64,000 bases of DNA from Pseudoalteromonas aliena SW19 (GCF_014905615.1 NZ_AQGU01000023.1:33434-97433); one strand, 5' to 3'. Positions 7,702-17,860 are shown, counted from the first letter of the stretch. Numbers and translations are program-made. Notes: a model not told the origin generated them from the sequence alone.

Positions 7702-8421
7702 TTACTTTAAGTGACGACCACCATCAATAGGCAAAGAGCGCCCGGTGATGTAATGGCTTTGCAGCAGTAAATCAATGCTATTGATAATTTCTTGGCATCC
7801 TGGTTCAATGCCCATTAATGATTTTTTTAGGGTTTTTACACGGTATTGCTCATCGTCATGCTCATTAAAAATAATGAGTGAGGGAGCCACCGAGTTTACT
7901 TTTATATTTGGCGCATATTTAGCGCTGAACGATTTAGTTAGGTTTTCAAGGGCTGCTTTACTTGCCGCGTAAGCTAAATGCTTAGGGCTGCCTGTTTCAA
8001 CTACGTAGTCAGTAAGGTGAATGATATCGGCCGGAGTCCCCGTTACCTTTTGGTGCGCTAAAAGAAGCTCTGCGCACATCATATTGATTAAATACGGTGT
8101 TTTAGCGTGTATACGCATCATGTTGTCAAACAGTGCGGCGTAGTCAGGATTATTCGCCTCACAATCCCAGCTTGATGCATTATGCACAATTGCGCGTAAT
8201 GACCGCGTGCATGTATTAAGCGTCTCTATAAATGTATTAATTCCTGCATCGGTACTAAAGTCAGCATAAATACACACCACACCTTGCTGCTCGAGTTTAT
8301 CAACCGCATCATGGCGAGTACGGTATGTAATTATAACGTCTTGTCCTTGGGCTATATAATGTTGAGCTAGCGCTAAACCAATACGTTGGCCTGCGCCGGT
8401 AATTAAAATGGGCGATGTCAT
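7702..8421 (-). CDS. folM: Dihydromonapterin reductase (SDR family)
   Basis: Short-chain dehydrogenase of 239 residues (E. coli FolM has 240). It has the cofactor motif TGAGQRIG at the N-terminus, the arginine-rich ITYRTRHD segment, the NAS motif in VHNASSW, the catalytic YAASKAA and a C-terminal GRSLPIDGGRHLK. FolM reduces dihydromonapterin to tetrahydromonapterin with NADPH and has weak dihydrofolate reductase activity. It is the first gene of folM-folE-folX. The start at 8421 gives MTSPILITGAGQRIG, as in the family. The upstream gap (8422-8562) carries the nadE terminator and a small palindrome. Confidence 0.92.
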   Translation of the reverse strand: MTSPILITGAGQRIGLALAQHYIAQGQDVIITYRTRHDAVDKLEQQGVVCIYADFSTDAGINTFIETLNTCTRSLRAIVHNASSWDCEANNPDYAALFDNMMRIHAKTPYLINMMCAELLLAHQKVTGTPADIIHLTDYVVETGSPKHLAYAASKAALENLTKSFSAKYAPNIKVNSVAPSLIIFNEHDDEQYRVKTLKKSLMGIEPGCQEIINSIDLLLQSHYITGRSLPIDGGRHLK

Positions 8422-8494
8422 ATAATGCAGTGTTCTCTTTGGCGGGTAATTAATAAATATTAGCGTGTTAATTTAATAAAATATACGCAGTCTC

Positions 8495-8510
8495 TTGATC
8501 TGTCGATCAA
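8495..8510. repeat. Short palindrome upstream of folM
   Basis: TTGATC, a 4-base spacer, then GATCAA is a perfect 6-bp inverted repeat about 75-90 bp upstream of folM and just after the nadE terminator on the minus strand. It could be an operator for the pterin genes. No regulator can be named. Confidence 0.3.
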
Positions 8511-8542
8511 AAAAGCAATTAATCGCACCGAGCGCTAATTGC
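8509..8542 (-). terminator. nadE terminator
   Basis: On the minus strand GCAATTAGCGC, a short loop and GCGATTAATTGC form a stem followed by six T. It lies about 20 bp past the nadE stop. Confidence 0.8.
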
Positions 8543-8562
8543 TTTATTTTATTAGTTGGACA

Positions 8563-9393
8563 TTAATCGTAAATTGTCGGAATCGGTTGACGTTTATGTT
8601 GCGTTCGCTGATAGATACTAACAAGCTTTTCTTCAACATCTTCAGATATTGATTTACCTTCTAAAAAGTCATCAATTTGCTCATAGCTTAAACCAAGAGC
8701 CTCTTCATCTGTAAGTCCAGGGCGATCACTTTCTAAATCAGCAGTTGGGGCCTTATTAACCAACAAATCAGGTGCACCCAATGCTGTTGCAAGTGCACGC
8801 ACCTGACGTTTAGATAAACCAAAAAGCGGTGCTAAATCGCATGCACCGTCGCCAAATTTTGTATAAAAACCAGTAATATTTTCAGCACTGTGATCAGTAC
8901 CTACGACTAAGCCTTGGCAAAAACCTGCAATTTCGTACTGAGCAACCATACGTTGGCGTGCTTTAACATTGCCTTTAATAAAGTCGATTTGCGCTTGATC
9001 GGGTAGTGTTTCACCACAGCCAATTACAGCCGCTATAGCTTGCTCATGAAGTGCATCGGCTGCTGGCTGAACATTTACCGTCATACGTTTGCTTGGTTGA
9101 ATAAAATCAACCGCCATTTGCGCTTCGTCTTCATCGGCTTGTACGCCATAAGGTAGGCGTACTGCTATAAATTGGTACTTGTTAGTGTTTTGTTCTTTAT
9201 TCAGTTCGTTTACGGCTAATTGGCATAAACGGCCACAGGTTGATGAGTCAACACCGCCGCTAATCCCAAGTACTAACGATCGTGAGTAAGCTGCTACTAA
9301 ACGTGTTTTAATAAAACCAACTCGACGAGTTATTTCAGCATTTACATCAATCGTTGGCTGAACCTTCATTTCAGCCATAATTTCGGCGCGCAT
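8563..9393 (-). CDS. nadE: NH3-dependent NAD synthetase
   Basis: 276 residues, the length of the ammonia-dependent enzyme (E. coli 275). It has no glutaminase domain. The PP-loop GISGGVDSS at about 43-51 binds ATP, and [28 protein letters not shown] with [22 protein letters not shown] forms the deamido-NAD site. It makes the last step of NAD synthesis from nicotinate adenine dinucleotide. The start at 9393 is supported by AAGGAG six bases upstream. It is a single-gene unit with its own terminator. Confidence 0.96.
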   Translation of the reverse strand: MRAEIMAEMKVQPTIDVNAEITRRVGFIKTRLVAAYSRSLVLGISGGVDSSTCGRLCQLAVNELNKEQNTNKYQFIAVRLPYGVQADEDEAQMAVDFIQPSKRMTVNVQPAADALHEQAIAAVIGCGETLPDQAQIDFIKGNVKARQRMVAQYEIAGFCQGLVVGTDHSAENITGFYTKFGDGACDLAPLFGLSKRQVRALATALGAPDLLVNKAPTADLESDRPGLTDEEALGLSYEQIDDFLEGKSISEDVEEKLVSIYQRTQHKRQPIPTIYD

Positions 9394-9460
9394 TGCCAGC
9401 TCCTTATTGTTAAATCAGTTTATACGCAATAAATTTATTATGTGATTTAGCGTATTTTAG

Positions 9461-10090
9461 TTAAAGCCCTAAATGATCTTTTATTTGGCGAAGCTCTGCT
9501 TTTAATTCGTCTATTTCTGCAAGTAGCTCGTCTAATTCATTATTTTTAAGCGAATCAACTTTTCGTATTGTCTCATTAGTTGTTAAGTTCGATGCTTGAT
9601 CACCAAATAAATGTACGTAACGACTATCACGTTTACCAGGCTCACGGTCTAGTTTATTTACGTAATCATTTTTTATAAGTTCATTTAACGCGTTTTCTAC
9701 TTCGTTTACGTTACTAAAATCGGCGAGCCTATTACTGCGGGTTCTTAATTCCCCAGGGGTCTGTGCACCACGTAAAAGTAATAAACAAATTATCGCACGC
9801 TGCTGCACAGAAAATTGCAGATTACTAAACTCGGTATTACAAAAGCGGTGATCGTATTTATTTACGCGACCAGAAAGCCCTTCATCTATTGTGACCAAGC
9901 GTGTTTCAATTAGTTCGTCGAGTGCATTTTGTACATCATTTTCTGTAAGATTTAAAACAGGATCGCGATTAGATTTTTGATTACACGCATTCGTTAGCCC
10001 ATTTAAAGACAGTGGATAATGCTCTGGTGTTGTACTTTGTTTTTCTAATAAACAACCAATAATACGTTGTTTATTTGCTGATAACTGCAT
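9461..10090 (-). CDS. yceH: YceH / DUF480 family protein
   Basis: UPF0502 protein of 209 residues made of two winged-helix-like halves. The opening KQRIIGCLLEKQSTTPEHYPLSLNGLTNACNQKSNRDPV is diagnostic. The C-terminal 30 residues form a short coiled coil (ELDELLAEIDELKAEL). I chose ATG at 10090 because it gives the family N-terminus. A GTG at 10114 would add eight unrelated residues. The function is not known; the fold suggests nucleic-acid or protein binding. It lies 43 bp after a hybrid kinase gene on the same strand and may be co-transcribed with it. Confidence 0.88.
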   Translation of the reverse strand: MQLSANKQRIIGCLLEKQSTTPEHYPLSLNGLTNACNQKSNRDPVLNLTENDVQNALDELIETRLVTIDEGLSGRVNKYDHRFCNTEFSNLQFSVQQRAIICLLLLRGAQTPGELRTRSNRLADFSNVNEVENALNELIKNDYVNKLDREPGKRDSRYVHLFGDQASNLTTNETIRKVDSLKNNELDELLAEIDELKAELRQIKDHLGL

Positions 10091-10133
10091 AAATAATCTT
10101 AAATGAGTGGGCACATTTTATTAGCTTACACTT

Positions 10134-13100
10134 TTATTGAGTACCAAGCCATTGCTGAAGTTTGGGTTTTAGATCGGCTAAATCTAGCGGTTTACTTAAA
10201 TAGTCATCCATTCCCGCAGTTAAGCATTTTTCTTTATCACCCTGCATCGCATTTGCGGTTAAGGCTATTATCGTAATCTTTTTATTATGATTGCCAGCAT
10301 CGCCTTTTCTAATTGCGTGTGTTGCTTGATAGCCATCCATTTCTGGCATTTGGCAATCCATTAAAATGAGCTTATAAGGTTCGCCTTGCTTTGTCGTCAG
10401 TTTTTTTATTGCCTCAACCCCATTTTCGGCAATATCAAAAATTACTCCCATCTGCTTTAATAAAGCAGAGGCAACGACTTGGTTTATTTTATTATCCTCC
10501 ACTAATAATAGTTGTGGTGCTGATGAATCAGGCATTAGTGCTTTCGTTAATTTGTTCTCTAATTGTGCTTGATGTTGTTGTTGCTCAATATATTTATCGT
10601 TGGTGAGTGAATCAAACAAGTCAGAAGGGGTAAGCGGTTTGAAAATCATGCAATCAAAATCCATTTCTAACTTTGAATCTTCTTGGGAATAGCTCATTGG
10701 CGCCATAATAATTAGTTTACAACTTTGCATCGTTATAAATTTTTTAAGTGAGGCTATATGTGATTGAGGCGCTTTTTCAAAAAAGTAATAATCAATTAAA
10801 ATTGCTTCAGGACCATTTATTACCGTGTGTAAATAATCAAAAACTTGCTGGTAATCATTTATGCATTCAACGTTTGCTCCCCAGATAATGAGCTGTTTAT
10901 TTGCTGTATTAGCATTTAAGTAGCACTCATCAATAATTAAAATATGTTTGTTTTTAATTAAATGACTTGGTAAGTCTTGCTCTTTACTCAATCTAGGTTG
11001 TATCTCTATCGTGAAAGAAAATGTACTGCCTTGGCCTTTAACGCTGGTTACTCTCACTTCGCCACCCATAAGATCACAAAGCTGTTTAACTATCGCAAGG
11101 CCTAACCCTGTGCCACCAAACTGACGCGTAGTCGATGCGTCTGCTTGTGTAAATGATTCAAATAATGAACTTTGTTTTTTAGAGTCAATGCCAATGCCAG
11201 TATCGATTACTGAGCATTGTAAGAATGAACCATTTGTTGCTTCCTCAACTCTTGCGGTTATTATTACTTCGCCATTTAAAGTGAACTTTACCGCATTACC
11301 AATCAAGTTATTTAGAATTTGGCGTAATCTATTTGGATCACTAATTATTTCACTGACAGTAATTTGCGTCGCATCTAAAATAAGTTTGGTATTGTTTTGT
11401 TCAGCTTTTAAAGCAAATGATTCAACCACTTCTCCTAACAATCTCGGGAGATTAAATTGCACATTTTCAATGTTTAGTTTACCAGCTTCAATTTTTGAAA
11501 AATCTAAAATATCATTAATTATATTCAGTAATGATTGAGCAGATGATTGCGCAAGCTCAATATGGTGCTCTTGTTGCTGGTCTAATTGACTTTGTTTTAT
11601 GATGTTAAGCATGCCTAAAACGCCATTCATTGGGGTGCGAATTTCGTGACTCATACTGGCTAAAAATTCACTTTTTGCAGCAACGGCTTGCTCTGCAGCC
11701 TCTTTGGCTGTTACTAGTTTTTGCTCTGTCTCTATTCGTTGTTGGCTTGAATGTAAGCTGCCAATTAAGGCAGCAACAGCAATTAAAAAGCTTTCTTCGT
11801 TTTTAGACCAATAGCGTCTTAATTGGCATTGCTCTGCACAAACCACCCCGATTGCCCCACTGCCTGCGGGAATAATCACACACAACATTGATTTAATTTC
11901 TAATGGTATTAAATAGTGATTTTTGATTGGTGCAAGTGTTGGGTGCTCCAAGACGTTAGGGGCATTAAATACCGCAAGGTGATCTATTGCGTTAAAAAAA
12001 TCGGGAATGTTTTTTCTGAGCCAAATAGGGTCAATGTTATCACTCGGTGCATGTGTACTGTGTATGGCAAAAGGACTTAGTTGAGTTTTATCGTCATTAA
12101 AAAACCAAATACTCGCGCGTTTAATATCGAATGCTTGGCAGATTGATTGGGTAATAATGTCTTTTGATTGGCTTAGTTGCCCATTTAAGATTAATTTATT
12201 AACGGTAAGAGAGGCTAAAATTTCATTGTGCAGCGCGGTTTTGCTATTTTCTAATTCAATTTTTTTACGGATGTCGATATTTTGTAATGAGCCAAAAATA
12301 CGCGTACTACGGCCATTTTTTCGCTCAGCTTCGCCATTTACAAGCACCCAAACAGATTCGCCTTCAGCAGTTATGACTTCTAGCTCAACTTCGTAGCTTT
12401 CACCATGCTTTATGGCACGTTCAATTAAATGTTTGATTGTTTCTCTGCTTAGGCCTTTTTTAAAGTAACTTAAATCTTTGGGCCATTCAGGTTGGGTTTG
12501 CAGAGGATATTTGAATAATTTTTTGGTCATATCGGACCAATACACTTGTTTAGTCTCTAAGTTAAATGACCATGCACCTATTTGAGCTAGGTCGCTCATT
12601 GTTTCGAGCATTTTTTCATTTTGTTGTTGGCGATTAAGCATTTTTAAAAAGAACATAAATGCCAAAATTAATAACCCACAAATAATCATCACGGCCAAGC
12701 GTAAAGGCCATATAGCTGAGCTTGGAGGGCTCCAACCGGCTTTTGGTGCAACATATAAATGCCAACTCCCGCCTTGAAAGTTTAAAGCAAATTCGAGGGG
12801 GGTTTGTTCAACAATGCGTGGATCGCCATAAAAAAACTCCCCTTTTTTACCTAAGCCATTGCGTCCTTGTATTGCAACTAAGTACTCTTTTTCAAGTTCA
12901 TAAATCCCTGAGTTGCCATAAACTTTGCTAATATCGAGTACCACTGATAACAAGCCCCAAAACTCATGATTAGGTGGCGTATACACAGGTACTCTGGCTA
13001 TTAATGCTTCGCCGCCTTGTACTAATGTTAATGGCCCCGCCATAATGATCGTGTTCGTATCGCGTGCTCTAATCGCATCTGCACGTTGATTTTTATTAGC

Positions 13101-13493
13101 TAAAAAATTAAGGCCGATTGCTTTTTCGTTTCCTTTTAAAGGGTAAGTCATCTGGATAATCATATTGGGTGCGCCGCCAATATTACGTAGTTCATTTGAT
13201 GTATCGAACAAAGGAGCGGCAATTTGTTCAAAGCGTTCTTGTTTTAAATTAGGCTCTGCGGCAACTGCAACGGCTAAACCACGTACTAATTGAATATTAG
13301 AAACTAAAGTGGACTCGAGTTGAGCGCGATAGGTACTGACTTCTGACAGGATTTGTAGGCGGTAGGCATCTTTAACACGGTTATAGTTAATATTATCAAG
13401 TACAACACCGACTAAGATTGTTAGCGTCAGCGATAACCAAAAGGCAAGCTTAAAGTTATGGACATTTGTATTACTGTTAGTCGGTGGCGACAT
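10134..13493 (-). CDS. CHASE-PAS-GAF hybrid sensor histidine kinase with two receiver domains
   Basis: Inner-membrane hybrid kinase of 1119 residues. Domains in order: membrane helix (about 16-34), CHASE-type periplasmic sensor (about 60-250), second helix (about 262-284), PAS (about 295-405), GAF (about 430-580), HisKA with His616 in MSHEIRTP, HATPase (about 715-840), a divergent receiver (about 850-965) and a canonical receiver (about 995-1115, phospho-acceptor Asp1046 in LMDCQMPEMDG). The first receiver keeps an acidic pair (IIDE), an Asp in ILIDYYF and the FKP lysine, but the usual Thr/Ser after strand 4 reads as IIMAP, so it may be regulatory. No response regulator or HPt gene is adjacent, so the output partner is unknown. 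Confidence 0.9.
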   Translation of the reverse strand: MSPPTNSNTNVHNFKLAFWLSLTLTILVGVVLDNINYNRVKDAYRLQILSEVSTYRAQLESTLVSNIQLVRGLAVAVAAEPNLKQERFEQIAAPLFDTSNELRNIGGAPNMIIQMTYPLKGNEKAIGLNFLANKNQRADAIRARDTNTIIMAGPLTLVQGGEALIARVPVYTPPNHEFWGLLSVVLDISKVYGNSGIYELEKEYLVAIQGRNGLGKKGEFFYGDPRIVEQTPLEFALNFQGGSWHLYVAPKAGWSPPSSAIWPLRLAVMIICGLLILAFMFFLKMLNRQQQNEKMLETMSDLAQIGAWSFNLETKQVYWSDMTKKLFKYPLQTQPEWPKDLSYFKKGLSRETIKHLIERAIKHGESYEVELEVITAEGESVWVLVNGEAERKNGRSTRIFGSLQNIDIRKKIELENSKTALHNEILASLTVNKLILNGQLSQSKDIITQSICQAFDIKRASIWFFNDDKTQLSPFAIHSTHAPSDNIDPIWLRKNIPDFFNAIDHLAVFNAPNVLEHPTLAPIKNHYLIPLEIKSMLCVIIPAGSGAIGVVCAEQCQLRRYWSKNEESFLIAVAALIGSLHSSQQRIETEQKLVTAKEAAEQAVAAKSEFLASMSHEIRTPMNGVLGMLNIIKQSQLDQQQEHHIELAQSSAQSLLNIINDILDFSKIEAGKLNIENVQFNLPRLLGEVVESFALKAEQNNTKLILDATQITVSEIISDPNRLRQILNNLIGNAVKFTLNGEVIITARVEEATNGSFLQCSVIDTGIGIDSKKQSSLFESFTQADASTTRQFGGTGLGLAIVKQLCDLMGGEVRVTSVKGQGSTFSFTIEIQPRLSKEQDLPSHLIKNKHILIIDECYLNANTANKQLIIWGANVECINDYQQVFDYLHTVINGPEAILIDYYFFEKAPQSHIASLKKFITMQSCKLIIMAPMSYSQEDSKLEMDFDCMIFKPLTPSDLFDSLTNDKYIEQQQHQAQLENKLTKALMPDSSAPQLLLVEDNKINQVVASALLKQMGVIFDIAENGVEAIKKLTTKQGEPYKLILMDCQMPEMDGYQATHAIRKGDAGNHNKKITIIALTANAMQGDKEKCLTAGMDDYLSKPLDLADLKPKLQQWLGTQ

Positions 13494-13552
13494 TAGCTAC
13501 ATCGTGGTGTTAATTTAGGCAATTCAACTATAGCTAATTTATTACACAAATG

Positions 13553-13582
13553 AAAATGGCGCCGATCAATATGCGCCATTTT
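13553..13582 (-). terminator. Terminator downstream of ycaO
   Basis: 10-bp stem AAAATGGCGC/GCGCCATTTT with a 10-nt loop between ycaO and the hybrid kinase gene. T-rich sequence flanks it on both strands, so it may work in both directions. Confidence 0.7.
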
Positions 13583-13600
13583 ATTTTTATAATTAGTAGT

Positions 13601-15361
13601 TTAGCTATCGCTAACTTCACGTGCCCAATGATTTTGCTTTGCTACGTGTAACTTGCGGTAACCATCAAGTAATGCCGCATGCTTTTTAAAGCCTTTAAGC
13701 GATAAGCCAGGGAAAGTTAAACCGTTAAACTGCTTTTCACCTTCGGCAATTTCAATAGCAAGCGTTACGTTATTAGCGCCAAACATTAAGCCTAGTGCAT
13801 CTTGGTAATCTGCGTATTCGCGCTCGTCATCGTATTTTATTTCAAGAACTGCTTTTAAGCAGCGGAAGTGGCGCATTGCCTCTTCGTTTACTTGGCCTGT
13901 ATGAAGTATCCAGTCAACCCAATCAATGGCTTCTTCGCTGCCTGCGGCTAAACATAGGTGCGCTTTAAGTTCACCAATACGCAGTGTGTGCCATGGTGTG
14001 TCGGCATCAGTTGCTAAGCCAATAAATTCTGCGGCGCGGATAATATCGCTGTGGCCTGCTTCTTCAAGGCTGTCGTAAATTTCCATCCATTGCTCTGCAT
14101 CGTACTGATCAAGCGATAGGAATGTTTCACGGAATTTAGCGCCTTCGTTGTTGTTGCGCCAAATAAGCTCATCAACAGGGTAAATGTCTGACATGCCAGG
14201 TACTAAAATACGACATGCGTATACGTTTAGGTGCGTGTAATCCATGATGTAGATATCGTGATCCATGCTGTGAATTAGGTCAGTACAGAAGTTATATTCT
14301 TGCTCAGTTGTGCCGCTAAAGTCCCAGTGTACAAATTCAAAGTCAGCTTTTGCACGGAAGAAATCATGCGAAATCAAACCGCTTGAATCAATAAAGTGCA
14401 GTTCAATGTTTTCAGGTGTTGCTACTTCGTCGTTATCAAAGGTAGCAGGTTGGAATACATCTAGTTGATCAAGACGACGACCTTGTAGTAACTCGGTAAC
14501 GGTACGCTCAAGCGCAACTTCAAACGATGGGTGAGCACCAAAAGAAGCAAATACAGAGCCATCTGTTGGGTTAATAAGCGTTACGCTCATTACAGGGTAT
14601 TTACCCCCAAGCGATGCATCGGCAATGCGCAGATGAAAACCATGACTGCGAAGTTCTTCACACGCTTCGTGAATTTTAGGATATTGCTTAACAACATCTT
14701 CAGGCACGATTGGTAAACAAATACCTTCGGCGATGATGCGGTTTTTAATAGCGCGTTCAAATACTTCTGATAAACCTTGTACGCGCGCTTCAAATTTCGT
14801 GTTGCCTGCGCTCATACCGTTAGATACAAAAATGTTACCTATAACGTTTACTGGAATGTATACATCTTGGTTATCGCGTTGGCGAGTGTAGGGCAGGGTA
14901 CAAATGCCACGATCATCATTGCCTGAGTTAAAATCAAAAAGGTGTGATGCGTTCAGCTCACGCTCTGGGTCAAAATAATCCCATAAGCTCTCATCCATAA
15001 TACCTTGTGGTACTTCATCGCCTTCAACTTCAAACCATTTTTCAGTTGGGTAATGAGTAAACTCACCATTGGCAAACTCTTCACCTAGATAAAAGTCTGC
15101 AAAAAAGTAGTTACAGCTTAAGCGCTCAAAGTATTCACCGAGTGCTGAGGCAATGGAGGCTTTGTCGGTTGCGCCTTTACCATTGGTAAACATAACACCG
15201 CAGTCGCTGTCTTTTATATGAACCGAATAACAGTTAGCTACAGGGTTAAGCCAAAGCGCTTCTTCAACATTAATGTTTAGGGCTTTAAGCTTGTTTTGCA
15301 TGGTAGAGATTGACGATTCTAGGTCGCGGTCTTTACCTTTGATAAATGTTTTTTCAGTCAT
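13601..15361 (-). CDS. ycaO: YcaO, ribosomal protein S12 methylthiotransferase accessory factor
   Basis: Non-heterocycle YcaO ATPase of 586 residues, the same length as E. coli YcaO when started at 15361 (MTEKTFIKGKD). A frame extension to 15448 adds 29 residues without family support. Visible blocks are TNGKGATDKASIASALGEYFERL, GMSAGNTKFEARVQGLSEVFERAIKNRIIAE, ASFGAHPSFEVALERTVTELLQGR and VPGMSDIYP, which cover the YcaO nucleotide-binding core. A C-terminal TPR-like helical part follows. In E. coli it promotes beta-methylthiolation of S12 by RimO. No precursor peptide or cyclodehydratase partner lies near it, so a natural-product role is unlikely. It is divergent from the acylase gene. Confidence 0.94.
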   Translation of the reverse strand: MTEKTFIKGKDRDLESSISTMQNKLKALNINVEEALWLNPVANCYSVHIKDSDCGVMFTNGKGATDKASIASALGEYFERLSCNYFFADFYLGEEFANGEFTHYPTEKWFEVEGDEVPQGIMDESLWDYFDPERELNASHLFDFNSGNDDRGICTLPYTRQRDNQDVYIPVNVIGNIFVSNGMSAGNTKFEARVQGLSEVFERAIKNRIIAEGICLPIVPEDVVKQYPKIHEACEELRSHGFHLRIADASLGGKYPVMSVTLINPTDGSVFASFGAHPSFEVALERTVTELLQGRRLDQLDVFQPATFDNDEVATPENIELHFIDSSGLISHDFFRAKADFEFVHWDFSGTTEQEYNFCTDLIHSMDHDIYIMDYTHLNVYACRILVPGMSDIYPVDELIWRNNNEGAKFRETFLSLDQYDAEQWMEIYDSLEEAGHSDIIRAAEFIGLATDADTPWHTLRIGELKAHLCLAAGSEEAIDWVDWILHTGQVNEEAMRHFRCLKAVLEIKYDDEREYADYQDALGLMFGANNVTLAIEIAEGEKQFNGLTFPGLSLKGFKKHAALLDGYRKLHVAKQNHWAREVSDS

Positions 15362-15489
15362 ATTGATCTCAACTAGTTCTGCACGATGTGTGGAGCTGAC
15401 ATTATCGTGGATTTTGATGTTTATTTCACCCTTTGCGAGCAAGAACATTATTATTTAATAAAACTGTGGTTATTATATGCTCTCAACGC

Positions 15490-15506
15490 TTGATGAAAAT
15501 TATCAA
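15490..15506. repeat. Short inverted repeat ahead of the acylase gene
   Basis: TTGAT and ATCAA, separated by 7 bp, lie 12-28 bp upstream of the acylase start in the gap shared with ycaO. A possible operator; nothing more can be said. Confidence 0.25.
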
Positions 15507-15517
15507 AGGAAAGGTCG

Positions 15518-17803
15518 ATGTTTAAATTAATCAAATGGTTACTGTTATTGACTGTTATTTTAGGGTTGGCGAGTACCGCCGTTGTTTATGGCGTACTTAG
15601 TTTAAGTTTACCCGCCCTTGATGGAAACGGGCGTAGTAACGCGGTAGTAGAGCCTGTAAAAATTTCGCGCGATGTATTAGGCCAAGCAGTTATAAATGCA
15701 AGCAGCCGAAACGACGCTGCCTATGGTTTAGGTTATGCGCACGGGCAAGACCGATTCTTTCAAATGGATTTACTAAGACGTAATGCCGCAGGCGAGCTAA
15801 GTGAATTATTTGGTAAAGCAGCGCTGGGCCTTGATAAAAAAATGCGTTTTCATCAATTGCGTAAACGCAGCCAAATTATTTTACAAACGCTGCCAGAGGC
15901 AGATAAGCAATTACTTAAAAGTTATGCGCAAGGTGTAAACGAAGGCTTAGCGCAAGTAGGGTATTCAAGCTTTGAATATTTACTAACCGGTGCAACGCAA
16001 AAGCCATGGCAAAGTGAAGACAGCCTACTTGTGATATTTAGCATGTACCTTGATTTACAAAGCGCCACATTTGAGCGCGACCAAGCACTCATTCAAATCG
16101 AGCAAGCGTACACAAAGCAAATGGTTGATTTTTTAACGCAGCCGAGTAAATACCAAGCCGCACTTGATGGCACTAAATTAGCGCCTTATAGCGCCGACAT
16201 ACCTACTTTACCAACTCAAACACAACACGCAGTTAAAAGTATTGAAGCAAACCAAGAACGCGGCAGTAATAACTGGGCGGTTACCGGAGTGTTGACTAAA
16301 ACAGGCGCTGGTATGCTGTCGGATGATATGCATTTATCGATGGCAGTACCGGTTATTTGGTACAGAACACAGCTAAATTACATGCAAAATGGAGCGCCTA
16401 CCCAGGTAACTGGCGTGTCGCTACCCGGAGCACCAGCGATTGTAGTGGGCACAAACAATAATATTGCATGGGGATTTACGAATGGCTATTTAGATACTGC
16501 CGATTGGATTGCTTTAAATGACGAGAGTAAAACATGGCAAGTAGATGAGTCGATTGCATTACCCGATGGGGAGGTCGAAAACTACTCATTAATACTCAGT
16601 GAATATGGCCCTGTAAAATACATTAACGAAAAACCTTATGCGTTGAGCTGGGCTGCACATCAGCCTTATGCCGTTAATATGCAGTTATTAAAATTAGAGC
16701 AAGCCAAAACAGTAGATGATGCACTTGCTGTAGCAAGCGATGTGGGCATTCCGGTGCAAAATCTTATGGTGGTAGATAGCCTTGGTAGCGCAGCGTGGAA
16801 AAACATGGGCGGTATACCGGCTCGTAAAGCGCCTAGCCAGCTCGGTGTAAATGCCGATGACTACTCAGCGCTTTGGCAGCAAAACGAATTACAACGGCCC
16901 TTTGTTAAAAACCCACAAAGTGGGCGATTATGGACTGGTAATTCTCGAGTGGTATCGGCTGAGGATAACGCGCGTTTTGGTAATGGTGGTTATGCACTCG
17001 GTGCACGTTCAAGTCAAATTCGCGATAGATTATTTGAAAAACAAACATTTGCTGAGAGCGACTTTTACGCATTACAACTTGATAACCAAGCTCGCTTTTT
17101 AATGCCTTGGCATACTTTGCTATTAAAGCAATTAAAAGTCGATAAAACTAAAAATCAGCAATATATAACAGCGCTCGAAAATTGGCAGCAATGTGCGTGT
17201 TCAACCTCCACAGGGTATACCTTAGTTAAGCGCTACCGCGATGAAGTGATTAATATTTTATTTAGTAATATGGAAGACCAACTAAATAAACAACAAGGCA
17301 CACTTAAATACGTAAAACGAGATTTAGAGCCCGCAGTTTGGCAGCTTATTAATAACAAACCCGATACGTGGATAAACCCACAATTTAAAAGCTGGGATGC
17401 ACAATTACACGGTGCATTTAACCAAACTATTACTAAGCTTACTGAGCAATTTGGTAATAAAGTACAAAGTTGGCAGTGGGGCAAGGTAAATGAGTTAGTG
17501 ATAGAGCATCCGTTTGCAAAGCAAATGCCGTTACTTGCTAAGTTATTAAATATGCCTACAGCACAAGGTTTTGGTGATAGTTACATGCCCGCCGTACAAG
17601 GGCGTAGTTTTGGCGCATCGCAGCGCTTTATTGCTCAACCTGGGCATTTGGAGCATGCAATTATGGCTATTCCTGGTGGGCAATCGGGGCATCCCCTTTC
17701 TGAATTTTACAGAGCGGGGTTTAGTGATTACGTAGAGGGCAAACATACGCCTTTATTGCCGCAAGAATTAATACATCAAATAGTAATAGAGCCTACGCAA
17801 TGA
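15518..17803 (+). CDS. Penicillin acylase family Ntn-hydrolase (possible acyl-homoserine-lactone acylase)
   Basis: Exported Ntn-hydrolase of 761 residues. An N-terminal hydrophobic stretch (about 6-28) acts as signal or anchor. The alpha chain contains NDAAYGLGYAHGQDRFFQMDLLRR. Autoprocessing would expose the nucleophile Ser250 in GSNNWAV, and the beta chain carries the VSLPGAPAIVVGTNNNIAWGFTN block. The family hydrolyses amide bonds of penicillins, acyl-homoserine lactones or other acylated amines. The substrate cannot be read from the sequence. An exported metallo-hydrolase gene follows after 57 bp on the same strand, so they may form a two-gene unit. GGAAAGG lies upstream of the ATG. Confidence 0.88.
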   Translation: MFKLIKWLLLLTVILGLASTAVVYGVLSLSLPALDGNGRSNAVVEPVKISRDVLGQAVINASSRNDAAYGLGYAHGQDRFFQMDLLRRNAAGELSELFGKAALGLDKKMRFHQLRKRSQIILQTLPEADKQLLKSYAQGVNEGLAQVGYSSFEYLLTGATQKPWQSEDSLLVIFSMYLDLQSATFERDQALIQIEQAYTKQMVDFLTQPSKYQAALDGTKLAPYSADIPTLPTQTQHAVKSIEANQERGSNNWAVTGVLTKTGAGMLSDDMHLSMAVPVIWYRTQLNYMQNGAPTQVTGVSLPGAPAIVVGTNNNIAWGFTNGYLDTADWIALNDESKTWQVDESIALPDGEVENYSLILSEYGPVKYINEKPYALSWAAHQPYAVNMQLLKLEQAKTVDDALAVASDVGIPVQNLMVVDSLGSAAWKNMGGIPARKAPSQLGVNADDYSALWQQNELQRPFVKNPQSGRLWTGNSRVVSAEDNARFGNGGYALGARSSQIRDRLFEKQTFAESDFYALQLDNQARFLMPWHTLLLKQLKVDKTKNQQYITALENWQQCACSTSTGYTLVKRYRDEVINILFSNMEDQLNKQQGTLKYVKRDLEPAVWQLINNKPDTWINPQFKSWDAQLHGAFNQTITKLTEQFGNKVQSWQWGKVNELVIEHPFAKQMPLLAKLLNMPTAQGFGDSYMPAVQGRSFGASQRFIAQPGHLEHAIMAIPGGQSGHPLSEFYRAGFSDYVEGKHTPLLPQELIHQIVIEPTQ

Positions 17804-17860
17804 ACTAAAGTATAGCTAAACACGTTCTATATTAATTAATTCATACAACAGAGAACTAAA

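Noticed and set aside
13601..15361. YcaO as part of a peptide natural-product cluster
   Set aside because: No precursor peptide, dehydrogenase or transporter is near and the protein matches E. coli YcaO along its whole length.
15362..15448. 29-residue N-terminal extension of YcaO
   Set aside because: The family length and start are matched exactly by the ATG at 15361.
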